Shown piece after piece: positions 26,599 to 34,611 of a DNA stretch of 62,805 nucleotides. The DNA comes from Hormoscilla sp. GUM202 (GTDB lineage: Bacteria > Cyanobacteriota > Cyanobacteriia > Cyanobacteriales > Desertifilaceae), in NCBI GenBank assembly GCA_005518205.2, contig RFFC02000039.1, forward strand, positions 1-62,805, in the 5' to 3' direction. Positions within the stretch are counted from its first letter, which is position 1. Every line of letters begins with the position of its first letter. The notes below the pieces were generated by a model, which saw only the letters and a program-made list of their open reading frames with translations, had not been told where the DNA came from and did not search any database. The position numbers and the translations under genes were made by a program.

Positions 26599-29254
26599 TA
26601 TAGAAACGGGCTCCTTCGACACGGCAGTGATTAATTCCGTGATTCCGATGTTCCCGAGCATGAAGTATCTCGTAGATGTCCTAGAAAAACTCGCTCGGTC
26701 GATCGCCCCTGGAGGAAGTATTTTTCTGGGAGATTTGGAAAGCCTGCCATTCTTAGAGGTTTTTCATACCTCCGTGCAACTTTATCAAGCACCTGCTTCC
26801 CTATCTACAGCCGCATTGCGCCAACGAATCACACAACGGATTGCCGAAGAAAAGAAACTTCTCATCGAACCGGCATTTTTTGTGGCCCTATCCCAGTATT
26901 TACCGCAAATTAGCGATGTAGAAATCCAAATCAAACGGGGACGGGCTCGCAACGAACTGACCAAGTTTCGTTATGATGTCGTTCTCCATATTGGGAAAAA
27001 GGTCCCAGAGCAAACTGTTCAGCCATTGCAGTTAGATTGGCAGCAGGATAAGTTGACTTTAGACTCGGTGCGATCGCGACTGCAGGGCTCGGATATTGAC
27101 CTGCTGAAAATTACTCGCGTCCCCAACGCCCGCATTTGGCAGGATATACAGGCGGTGTCGTTGCTATCGAATCCCGAATGTCGGAAAACCGCCGGGGAAT
27201 TGCGTCAAAGTCTCCCCTCAGGAGGAATAGAACCGGAAGATTGGTGGGATTTAGAATCTCAATTGCCTTATACCGTGAAAATCACCTGGTCGGGAGACGG
27301 GGGCGATGGCTACTACGACGTGGCGTGCGTTCGCAAAGGGTTAACTGCAACTCTAATGGTGCCCTCCTCCAGCCAACACGGGGATCTCAGACATTGGAGT
27401 ACCTATGCCAATAATCCCATGAAGAGTCAGGAAGCCCTGGGTCCCAAACTGCGGAACTTCTTAAAACAAAAGCTACCCGATTATATGATTCCCTCCGCTT
27501 TTGTGTTCTTGGATGTGTTTCCCCTCACCCCTAGCGGTAAAATAGAGCGGCGATCGCTTCCGGCCCCCCAAAAAACTCGCCCCCTTCTAGAACAAGAATT
27601 CGTCGCCCCCCGATCGCGGGTAGAGTCGGAATTGGCCGGGATCTGGGCTGAAGCGATCGACATCTCCCCGATTGGCGTGTGGGATAACTTTTCTGAATTG
27701 GGAGGACATTCCCTGACGATCGTGCAGTTGCTTTCTCAGGTACAAGACCGTTTTGGGGTAAAATTCCCCCTACATACCTTCTTTGAAAATCCCACTGTGG
27801 CCGGAATGGCAGGAGCCTTAGAAACCCTCCGTCATTCCAACTCCACCAGTCCCCTGGATGGGATGAGGGTCCGAGATATGCTGTCGGAAGCAACGTTGGA
27901 ACCGAGCATTCGAGCGATCGCCACCTTGGAGGTGGCATCGAGGGAGCCAAAGGGGGTTTTATTAACCGGAGCAACGGGATTTCTGGGAGCGTTTTTACTG
28001 GCAGAACTATTAGAGCAGACGAAAGCTAATATTTATTGCCTGGTGCGTAATTGTAACAGCCAGGCTGAGGCGAAGGAAAAGATTGAAAAGAACCTGAAGC
28101 GTCGCCTGGTCAAATCCGTACTAGATAACGAAGACTTTCTCTCTCGGATCCTGCCGGTAATAGGGGATTTATCTCAACCCTTGTTGGGATTAGACGAAGA
28201 ACAATTCTACCAGTTAGGAGAGCAGATCGATGGGATCTATCACGCTGGGGCTTGGGTCAATATCATCTATCCTTACATGGCCCTGCGAGATGCCAACTTG
28301 CGCGGAACTCACGAAATTTTGAGATTAGCCAGTACCATTAAAGTCAAACCGGTCCATTACATTTCTACAGTGGGGGTATTTGAATCGCCACGTTATTGCG
28401 GAACGAAGCAACCGGTTCGAGAAGATGACGATATTCTGGAGTGTGAAGTGGTTTATGGGGGCTACTGTCAAACCAAGTGGATTGCCGAAAAAATGATCGA
28501 AACGGCGATCGAGCGAGGGATTCCCGCGAGTATCTACCGTCCGGGATTTATCGCCGGTCACTCTCAAACTGGAGCCTCTAATACCGAAGATTTGTTCTCG
28601 CGGCTCGTCAAATACTTTACTCAAATCGGTCGCGCTCCCAAACTTGATGATGACGTTGTCATGGATGTGACTCCCGTAGATTATATGAGTCGGGCCATTG
28701 TCCATCTTTCGAGGCAGGAAGAATCTAACGGGCAAATATTTCATATGGTGAATCCCGAGCCTTTATCTTGGAATGGAATCTTTGAAAAAATTGCCGCTTT
28801 GGGATACCCACTCGATCTGATTGCATACGACTGCTGGCTAGACCAGCTCAAGGAGGTCAGTGGCAATTCTCCAGACAACGTATTGGGGCCAGTTTTGCCC
28901 ATTCTCACTGAAAATATGCCCGGGAGCGATCGCACTTATTTAGAGATGTCATCGGTGGTCATGCCATTTAACTGCGAGAATACTCTGCGGGGGTTAGCTG
29001 GTACTGCGATCGCCTGTCCGTCAGTAGATTCAAACATCCTGAAAAGTTACTTGTCCTACTACCACGAAAGTGGTTTCTTAGAGCCTAGGGAGGCGATGGG
29101 GAACTCGTAAAGCTACGGTCAAATTCTCCAGGGTTGTAAGTCGATTCTGAATTAAGAAACCAGGTATAGTGAATTACCTGGTTTCCACCATCCTACCGGG
29201 GATGCTAGATATCTAGACAAACTTTTATCAGTCGATTGGGAGACTTTTCGGTCT

Positions 29255-30019
29255 ATGGTCATGCAAAAAAATGTTGAACGGTTAGGAGGAACTAAACCCA
29301 AAATAGTGGTATTATGGGGAGTTCCTAGAAGCATATCTACTGCTTTTGAAAAGACTTTTTCACAACGAGACGATACTGAAATCGTTCACGAGCCGTTTGC
29401 GGATGTTTACTTCTTCAGTAAATGGCGGCGATCGGATCTGTTTGGCGATTGTCCGGAACATTACGAATATAGTGCTTCAATGGCGATGGAAGCGATTATG
29501 TCTAAGGTGGCTCCCTTAGTATTCTGCAAAGATATGGCATTCCAAGCATTACCCTATATCAGCAAAGATTTTATAGGTTCTGCGATTAATACCTTTATCA
29601 TACGCCATCCTCTGGAGACAATAGCTTCAATTTATAAGCAAAATGTTTCCGTGACAGAGGAAGAGTTCGGCTTTACAGCCTTAGATCGAATCTTTTCCAT
29701 CGTCACAAATGAGTTAGGGAAACAACCAATTGTTGTCGAAGCTAATCGTTTCCGTCGCGATTCACAACAAGTTCTAAGTCAATATTGTCAAAGTATTGGG
29801 GTTGATTTTGAGCCACAAATGCTTCAGTGGGAAACGGGTAGCTTGAAGCAGTGGAAACCTCACGAAATAGAATTTCAAGCTCAATGGCATCAGACTCTAG
29901 AAAATAGCACGACCATATTGGCACCAACTGAAGTAAAAGTCGAGCTTCATACTGAAGATGTAGAAATGGTAGAGCGAGCTATCAAAATTTACGATCGGCT
30001 TTCTGCTTTTGCTTTGTAA
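29255..30019 (+). CDS. Sulfotransferase-family protein
   Basis: A 254-residue cytosolic sulfotransferase-like protein. The 5'-phosphosulfate-binding loop is WGVPRSISTAFEKTFSQRDD near the N-terminus, and the 3'-phosphate motif is FIIRHPLETIASIYK at about residue 116. A catalytic base could be a His in the DTEIVHEPFADVY segment. The family moves sulfate from PAPS to alcohols, phenols or amines. It lies 145 bases after the NRPS gene on the same strand and is the best candidate to sulfate its product, although the substrate is inferred from context only. A small hairpin (GAAACCAGGTA...TACCTGGTTTC) separates the two genes. Confidence 0.85.
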   Translation: MVMQKNVERLGGTKPKIVVLWGVPRSISTAFEKTFSQRDDTEIVHEPFADVYFFSKWRRSDLFGDCPEHYEYSASMAMEAIMSKVAPLVFCKDMAFQALPYISKDFIGSAINTFIIRHPLETIASIYKQNVSVTEEEFGFTALDRIFSIVTNELGKQPIVVEANRFRRDSQQVLSQYCQSIGVDFEPQMLQWETGSLKQWKPHEIEFQAQWHQTLENSTTILAPTEVKVELHTEDVEMVERAIKIYDRLSAFAL

Positions 30020-30042
30020 TTGAGGAAGTAGATGACCATTTA

Positions 30043-30085
30043 ATTAAGCACTGTACCCTCCATTAATATTGAGGCTTGCCCGTCG
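30043..30085 (-). pseudogene. 3'-terminal relic of an SDR oxidoreductase gene
   Basis: On the minus strand the last codons read RASLNINGGYSA-stop, matching the conserved end of FabG-like SDR proteins and, closely, the intact SDR at 32567 (GACLNIDGGYGT). The nucleotide sequence around the stop is also alike (GTACCCTCCAT(T/C)TATATTGAGGC-type). Only about 12 codons survive. It implies a second SDR gene once stood between the sulfotransferase and the SMR genes. Confidence 0.7.
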
Positions 30086-30640
30086 GTATCGTCCACCGAA
30101 CCCACTTCTCGGGAGGCCACTGGCCACTTCACTCTCCCCACTCCCCGAGGAATTTATTGCTATCCCTTGAAGTATTGGGGGGAGGGGCAATACTTCTCGG
30201 TTAGGGAGAAGGGAGAAGGGAGAAGGGAGAAGGGAGACCGTCGGTGTCTTCACCGAAGCGCACTTCTCTCTGGCCACTCCCCACTCTCCACTTCTCTCTG
30301 GCCACTCCCCACTCCCCACTCCCCACTCGCCCCCCGAGGAATTTCCTGCTTAACCGAGAAGTATTGGGGGGAGGGGGGTGTGGGAGGTGTGGCGGGATCG
30401 ACCCTTAACCATCTCGGAAGTTTATAAACCAAGCAAAAATACTCATTGCCGCACCTGTTTAAGAACACAACTCTAGCACAATTATAGCATTTCTCATAAC
30501 AATAGTGCGGACAGTTTTTATACCCCAGAACCACGATATAGCAAGGGTTACGGCATACTGGCATCATTTTTTTCAAGGTCAGCCCCAGGGCTAACTTGTA
30601 AAAAATGGCGAGATCTCCCAAAGGCTGACGCTGTAAGCCT
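30086..30640. repeat. Low-complexity repeat region
   Basis: It contains GGGAGAAGGGAGAA heptamer runs (about 30205-30237), CCCCACTC runs (about 30280-30330), an inverted pair AGTATTGGGGGGAGGGG at 30172 and 30360, and the element TACTTCTCGGTTAGGGAG at 30188, which recurs at 43247. Near 30628 there is the hairpin ACGCTGTAAGCCTTACAGCGT. Confidence 0.75.
30250..30567 (-). CDS. Doubtful Cys-rich small protein
   Basis: From ATG 30567 the frame reads MMPVCRNPCYIVVLGYKNCP, HYCYEKCYNCARVVFLNRCG and NEYFCLVYKL, with eight or more Cys in about 50 residues arranged as CxxxC/CxxC pairs that could bind zinc. The remaining 55 residues are translated repeat DNA and are probably not native, so a natural C-terminus near 30418 has been lost if the gene is real. 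I do not recognise a family. The other possibility is chance. Confidence 0.3.
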   Translation of the reverse strand: MMPVCRNPCYIVVLGYKNCPHYCYEKCYNCARVVFLNRCGNEYFCLVYKLPRWLRVDPATPPTPPSPQYFSVKQEIPRGASGEWGVGSGQREVESGEWPERSALR

Positions 30641-30682
30641 TACAGCGTCGTTCCCCAAAGTGTCCGGAGTATTGTCATAAAG

Positions 30683-31695
30683 ATGAGGTACAATAGTGAG
30701 GTCAGCAGTAGCAACCCCTCAAAAATCATGAAGCCCTATTCAGTTGAGCTCCGTCAGAAAATCATAGAAACCTATGAAAATGAGGTGATATCACAAAGAC
30801 AACTAGCGAAAAGATTCCGGGTAGCATTCAGTTTCGTCATCAAAATCCTCAAGCAGTACCGGTCCACCGGCAACTTGGATCCAAAAAAAAGCACCGGTCG
30901 TCCCCTCAAGCTCAACCAGTCCCAACAGGAAAAGCTCAAAGTTTTAGTAGAGGAAAATAATGATTGGACATTAGAAGAATATCGGTCAGAATTAGAAAAA
31001 AAGACGGGGGGAAAAGTCAGGAGTTCTACAATAGACAGGATGACTAAGCGGTGGGGATTGACGATCAAAAAAAAGGCATTACATCCGACGGAAAAAAAAA
31101 GCTCCCGAGTGCAACAATTAAGGTTTGACTACTGGAAAGAGATAGAAGGTATAGAGGCTAAAGACCTCATCTTTCTGGATGAAGGAGGCTGTAACCTGGC
31201 AATAACACGTGGGATGTATGCCCGCTCGCAATGTGGTCTGAGAGCTTATGGAAGTAAACCCAGTAAGCGCGGACAAAATGTTTCAATTGTTGGGGCAGTT
31301 AGTCTCAATGGGATAGTGAGTTCATTTAATATATTAGGTGCTTATGATAGCTTAACATTTGAGGCATTTATAATCCGTCACTTAGTTCCTAAACTTTGTC
31401 AAGGAGCTTGCGTTGTAATGGACAACTGTAAAATTCATCAAGGAGATGTAATCCGGCAAGCAATTGAAAAAGTGGGGGCACGGTTAGTTTATCTTCCTCC
31501 TTATTCGCCAGACTTCTCCCCTATTGAAAATCTTTGGTCAAAGTTGAAGAGTTATCTCAAGAAGCTGGAAGCTAGAAATTATCGGGACCTAGTAGATGCT
31601 ATTCAGGAGGGATTTGCTACTATCAGCAAGCAAGATATCTACAACTGGTTCACCCACTGCTGCTACTGTACCTCACCATTTTGAGAAAGGCTGTA
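30683..31695 (+). mobile_element. IS630-type insertion sequence
   Basis: It encodes an IS630-family transposase. Near the ends, TGAGGTACAATAGTGAGGTC (from about 30684) is matched in inverted form by CTACTGTACCTCACCATTTT (31668 onward), which defines approximate terminal repeats. On the right a TATA stands at the junction with the SMR2 gene, consistent with TA target use. The exact left boundary is uncertain and could lie as far out as 30641. Confidence 0.75.
30728..31684 (+). CDS. IS630-family transposase
   Basis: A 318-residue protein from the ATG of MKPYSVELRQKIIETYENEV (an upstream in-frame ATG at 30683 lies in the terminal repeat). The N-terminus has an HTH of the paired-domain type (SQRQLAKRFRVAFSFVIKIL). 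The DDE domain shows IFLDEGGCNL with the first Asp, VVMDNCKIHQGD with the second, and YSPDFSPIENLWSKLKSYLK with the Glu. It is intact and may be active. Confidence 0.93.
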   Translation: MKPYSVELRQKIIETYENEVISQRQLAKRFRVAFSFVIKILKQYRSTGNLDPKKSTGRPLKLNQSQQEKLKVLVEENNDWTLEEYRSELEKKTGGKVRSSTIDRMTKRWGLTIKKKALHPTEKKSSRVQQLRFDYWKEIEGIEAKDLIFLDEGGCNLAITRGMYARSQCGLRAYGSKPSKRGQNVSIVGAVSLNGIVSSFNILGAYDSLTFEAFIIRHLVPKLCQGACVVMDNCKIHQGDVIRQAIEKVGARLVYLPPYSPDFSPIENLWSKLKSYLKKLEARNYRDLVDAIQEGFATISKQDIYNWFTHCCYCTSPF

Positions 31696-31987
31696 TACCC
31701 GTTATTATCATACCAATTGAAATGACTGTTTTAATACTTATCGATTCGTTAAATTTGACAATTCCTATGATGACAACAGCAGTCGTTCCTAAACCGGACC
31801 AAACTGCATAAGCAACACTAATATCGATTGTTTTCACAGCTAGGGCTAAAAAAGAAAAACACAATCCATAAAATCAAAATAATCCAATGGATGGCAATAC
31901 TTTGGTAAAGCCATCTGAGAGCTTTAGACAAGTGGTAGCTGCTAACTCAAAACCAACTGACAACATTAAATAAATCCAGCCCAACAT
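31696..31987 (-). pseudogene. SMR-family transporter subunit 2, nonsense codon and 3' truncation
   Basis: It reads MLGWIYLMLSVGFELAATTC with the essential Glu at residue 14, then a TGA at codon 38 (31874-31876), after which the frame continues as normal SMR helices (FLALAVKTIDISVAYAVWSG, IVKFNESISIKTVISIGMII) until the IS630 end. The C-terminal helix 4 end is missing. Its start overlaps the 3' end of the SMR1 gene by 22 bases, the usual layout of two-component SMR exporters. Two lesions indicate it is dead. Confidence 0.85.
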
Positions 31988-32388
31988 AATTTTCTATTGC
32001 TTTTATATTCGTCAACTGCTGTATCTTTTTCTGACTCAGACTGTTGGTCAGCTAACTGTTTTTCAGTTACATTAGTCAAGTTTAATGAAACTACTCCGAT
32101 CGCGATTAAAGCAATCCCTACTACTTTTCCCCAACTCAGTTCCTCGTGCAACCACATAATCCCTATCAATGTTATTCCTGCCGTTCCCACTCCCGACCAA
32201 ATGGCATAAGCCAAGGCCAAATTTATTTTTTTCAGAGCCACTGCGAATAAAATTATACAACCAGCATAGAATACGAAGACCATAATCGAAGGGACTAACT
32301 CCGTCAATCCATGGGACAACTTTATGCAAGTCGCACCTGCCAATCCCAGAATAATAGCTAAACACATATAGATCCAACCGATAGTCAT
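31966..32388 (-). CDS. SMR-family multidrug/compound exporter subunit 1
   Basis: A 140-residue small multidrug resistance protein with four predicted helices, from the ATG of MTIGWIYMCLAIILGLAGAT (28 residues inside the longer frame). Helix 3 carries LALAYAIWSGVGTAGITLIG, typical of SMR proteins. The position of the universal Glu14 is occupied by Gly (AIILGLAGATCIKLS), so alone it should not couple to protons. It would have depended on the Glu-bearing partner SMR2, now a pseudogene. A hydrophilic tail of about 35 residues follows helix 4. Position between NRPS, sulfotransferase and SDR suggests product export. Confidence 0.85.
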   Translation of the reverse strand: MTIGWIYMCLAIILGLAGATCIKLSHGLTELVPSIMVFVFYAGCIILFAVALKKINLALAYAIWSGVGTAGITLIGIMWLHEELSWGKVVGIALIAIGVVSLNLTNVTEKQLADQQSESEKDTAVDEYKSNRKLCWAGFI

Positions 32389-32440
32389 TTGCCTTTTTCC
32401 TTTTTCCTTGCTATTAAGCTGTCGCGCATTTAAATTATAG

Positions 32441-32542
32441 GCTATCAACGTAAAGCGGGACAACGTTGCCATAGAGATCGGCCTAGATGCCTGTGGGCTG
32501 GAAGCCTAGCCATCTAGGGCTGTCCCGCCTTAAGTTGCTAGC
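32441..32542. repeat. MITE-like palindromic element, copy 1
   Basis: The ends pair as imperfect inverted repeats: TATCAACGTAAAGCGGGACA on the left, and TGTCCCGCCTTAAGTTGCTA on the right. An internal GCCTGTGGGCTG core lies between them. A second copy lies at 45833-45928. No coding capacity. Confidence 0.75.
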
Positions 32543-32566
32543 CATAGGAGCAACTTAGGTTACCAA

Positions 32567-33307
32567 TTAAGTACCGTACCCTCCATCTATATTGAGGCAA
32601 GCCCCCGTAATATAGCTGCTATCGTCACTGGCCAAAAAGGCAACGAGTTGGGCAACTTCTTCCGGTTTTCCATAGCGTTTCAAGCCAGTTATATCTCGGT
32701 AAATGTCGGCAATATCGCCCTCCTCGGGGGTCATATCTGTAGCGATCGGCCCCGGTTGTACGCAGTTGACAGTGATACCTTTAGTTCCCAAATCTCGCGC
32801 CCACGCACGGGTAAATCCCACTACAGCACACTTGCTCATGGTATACAAGCTCTCATTCGGAAACCGGATGCTGTGGGCAGAACCGCTACCGATGTTGATA
32901 ATCCGACCGCCAGAGGGCATTATTTTAGCTGCTGCCCTCGCTGTCAGAAAAACCGCGCGAATGTTGATATCGATTATGTTTTGAAAATCTTCGTCGCTAC
33001 ATTCTTCTAAGGGGGCAACGCTAAAAATAGCGGCATTGTTGACTAAAATATCTAACTGTCCGAAGCCATCGACCACGCGATCGACCAACCCTTTCATTAC
33101 GTCGATATCGGCGGCGTTGGCACAGATGGCCTCGGCTTGAACTCCCAAACCACGGCACTCGGTGGTGACTTGTTGCGCTTTGGCTTCCGAACTCGAGTAG
33201 GTCAGGGCGACGTTGGCTCCTTCTGCTGCCAGTTTACGGGCGATCGCCGCTCCGATCCCCCGGCTTCCACCTGTTACTAATGCTGTTTTCTGTGACAATT
33301 TCGGCAT
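32567..33307 (-). CDS. SDR-family oxidoreductase (FabG-like)
   Basis: A 246-residue classical short-chain dehydrogenase. The cofactor motif TGGSRGIGAAIARKLA is at residues 11-26, then NNAAI, a Ser in INIGSGSAHS, and the catalytic YTMSK at about residue 155. The end is GACLNIDGGYGT. The Gly-rich loop followed by SRGIG with a downstream Ser favours NADPH. It could reduce the aldehyde released by the NRPS reductase domain or another keto intermediate, but a generic ketoacyl reductase role is equally possible. It is separated from SMR1 by the MITE-like element. Confidence 0.9.
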   Translation of the reverse strand: MPKLSQKTALVTGGSRGIGAAIARKLAAEGANVALTYSSSEAKAQQVTTECRGLGVQAEAICANAADIDVMKGLVDRVVDGFGQLDILVNNAAIFSVAPLEECSDEDFQNIIDINIRAVFLTARAAAKIMPSGGRIINIGSGSAHSIRFPNESLYTMSKCAVVGFTRAWARDLGTKGITVNCVQPGPIATDMTPEEGDIADIYRDITGLKRYGKPEEVAQLVAFLASDDSSYITGACLNIDGGYGT

Positions 33308-33517
33308 GATCTCGCAAGTATGATGGTTGTCTTTCGGTTAACGTGGGTTCGACGGACTGGAGAAAGCCAAAAGAAAGGCCGATCGGATTATAGTCCGTCG
33401 AAGTTGCTGTCGGATTTGCTATTAAAATGCATCTTTGCAGTCCCCCCGACAGTTGGTTGGAACGAGGGCAACAATTGCGCGAAGGGGTTGATGAACCCGA
33501 TATATTTTGTAATGACG

Positions 33518-33550
33518 AGAAAAAAGCCCCCCTGAGAGAGGGGGGTGGGG
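33518..33550 (-). terminator. Rho-independent terminator of rpsD
   Basis: Read on the minus strand, the stem CCCCCC(TCTCTCA)GGGGGG is followed by a T run (GCTTTTTTCTCG). It lies 20 bases after the rpsD stop. Confidence 0.9.
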
Positions 33551-33570
33551 CGGTGCAACAAAAGAAAGAG

Positions 33571-34179
33571 TTAAATCTTCCGGGAATAGTATTCCACCAC
33601 CAGCAGCTCGTTAATTTGCATAGCTATCCATTCCCGCTGGATGACACCATTGACCTTACCGATCATCTTATTTTTATCAAACTCCAGATGAGAAGGCATG
33701 TTCGCCAAACCAGGGTATTGCAGATTAGTTTCCACCAGCTGGCGAGAGCGATCGCGGTCTCTGACCCCAATTTCATCCCCAGGTTTACACTGATAAGAGG
33801 GGATACTCAGCACCCGACCATTAACGGTCACGTGACCGTGATTGACCAACTGGCGAGCACCGGGAATAGTCGGGGCCATTCCCAGACGAAAGACAGTGTT
33901 ATCCAAACGCATTTCCAGCAGTTGCAGCAGCACTTGTCCAGTAGAACCGGTGATGCGACGAGCCTTTTTCACGTAGCGCATCAACTGCTTTTCACTCAGG
34001 CCGTAGTTAAAACGGAGCTTCTGCTTCTCCTCCAGACGAATAGCATACTCTGACTTCTTCTTCCGGGCCTGACCGTGTTGACCAGGGGGGTATGCTCGTC
34101 GAGGAGTCTTGCGAGTTAAACCAGGTAAGTCCCCCAAGCGCCGAACAATTCTCAGGCGCGGGCCTCGGTATCGCGACAT
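33571..34179 (-). CDS. rpsD: 30S ribosomal protein S4
   Basis: A 202-residue S4, [20 protein letters not shown] onward, with the S4 RNA-binding domain ([33 protein letters not shown]) and the usual C-terminal EYYSRKI. Length and sequence are typical of cyanobacteria. It nucleates assembly of the 16S rRNA 5' domain. The gene is single here, as is common in cyanobacteria, and divergent from yidD. Bases 34048-34074 recur exactly at 35765-35791. Confidence 0.98.
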   Translation of the reverse strand: MSRYRGPRLRIVRRLGDLPGLTRKTPRRAYPPGQHGQARKKKSEYAIRLEEKQKLRFNYGLSEKQLMRYVKKARRITGSTGQVLLQLLEMRLDNTVFRLGMAPTIPGARQLVNHGHVTVNGRVLSIPSYQCKPGDEIGVRDRDRSRQLVETNLQYPGLANMPSHLEFDKNKMIGKVNGVIQREWIAMQINELLVVEYYSRKI

Positions 34180-34233
34180 TTATTTTCCTCTTGCTCAAAT
34201 TTCATACAGATTTATCATTGTAGGATATTTTGG

Positions 34234-34542
34234 GTGAAATGCCAAAATTTTCGGTTTGAGATCGTGCTAGAGAGAACCAGATTAGAGGCCCAACTGACGA
34301 AGAAGCTGATTCTGCGGTTGATTAGGGCCTATCGTACAGCCATCTCACCCCTGTTACCGGCCAGTTGCCGATATTATCCCAGCTGTTCCCAGTATGCCCT
34401 GACGGCGGTGGAGCGGTTTGGAGCGTGGCGGGGTTCTCAGATGGCCGTGGCGCGGATATTGCGCTGTCATCCCTTCCATCCGGGGGGTTACGACCCGGTC
34501 CCCCCAGAGGGGGCAAAAGGCGATCGAGATGCAGGTTCGTAG
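34234..34542 (+). CDS. yidD: Membrane protein insertion efficiency factor YidD
   Basis: A 102-residue frame containing the complete YidD core: [34 protein letters not shown], then [16 protein letters not shown]. An amphipathic N-terminal helix precedes it. The family assists YidC-dependent membrane insertion. The native start may be the ATG at 34234, a GTG at 34264, or closer to [13 protein letters not shown]; homologues suggest a short leader. The C-terminal residues after DPVP run towards the TTCGTAGTAA repeats. Confidence 0.92.
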   Translation: MKCQNFRFEIVLERTRLEAQLTKKLILRLIRAYRTAISPLLPASCRYYPSCSQYALTAVERFGAWRGSQMAVARILRCHPFHPGGYDPVPPEGAKGDRDAGS

Positions 34543-34611
34543 TAAGGACTTTAGTCCTTCGGCAGGTTCGTAGTAAGGACTTTAGTCCTTCGGCAGGTTC
34601 GTAGTAAGGAG
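34535..34611. repeat. TTCGTAGTAA hairpin repeats
   Basis: Units of AGGTTCGTAGTAAGGACTTT followed by AGTCCTTCGGC, with the perfect stem AAGGACT/AGTCCTT, are repeated two and a half times. Related units are at 36010-36122. Confidence 0.85.

Larger units (their letters stand above)
23201..29110 (+). pseudogene. Single-module NRPS (A-MT-PCP-thioester reductase) interrupted by an IS
   Basis: Precise removal of 25012-26598 plus one TATAGAAAC duplication joins 23201-25011 to 26608-29110 in frame and gives a 1437-residue protein. Order: adenylation domain (YTSGSTGKPKG, YGPTEATIYSTV, YKTGDLARYLPDG, A8 GRIDNQVKIRGLRIELGE); an N-methyltransferase inserted between A8 and A9 (VLEIGCGTGMLLFRI); A9/A10 (LPDYMIPS, TPSGKIERR); PCP with phosphopantetheine Ser in LGGHSLTIVQLL; and an NAD(P)H thioester reductase (LLTGATGFLGAFLL, GGYCQTKWIAEK). 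There is no condensation or thioesterase domain, so it should activate one amino acid, N-methylate it and release an aldehyde or alcohol. By-eye specificity residues are D-T-M-S-L-G-C-I-Y-K, with no substrate that I recognise. The insertion falls in the MT domain, so the present product should be inactive. Confidence 0.9.

Noticed and set aside
33427-34053. 208-residue plus-strand frame across rpsD
   Set aside because: It lies antisense to rpsD and over its terminator.
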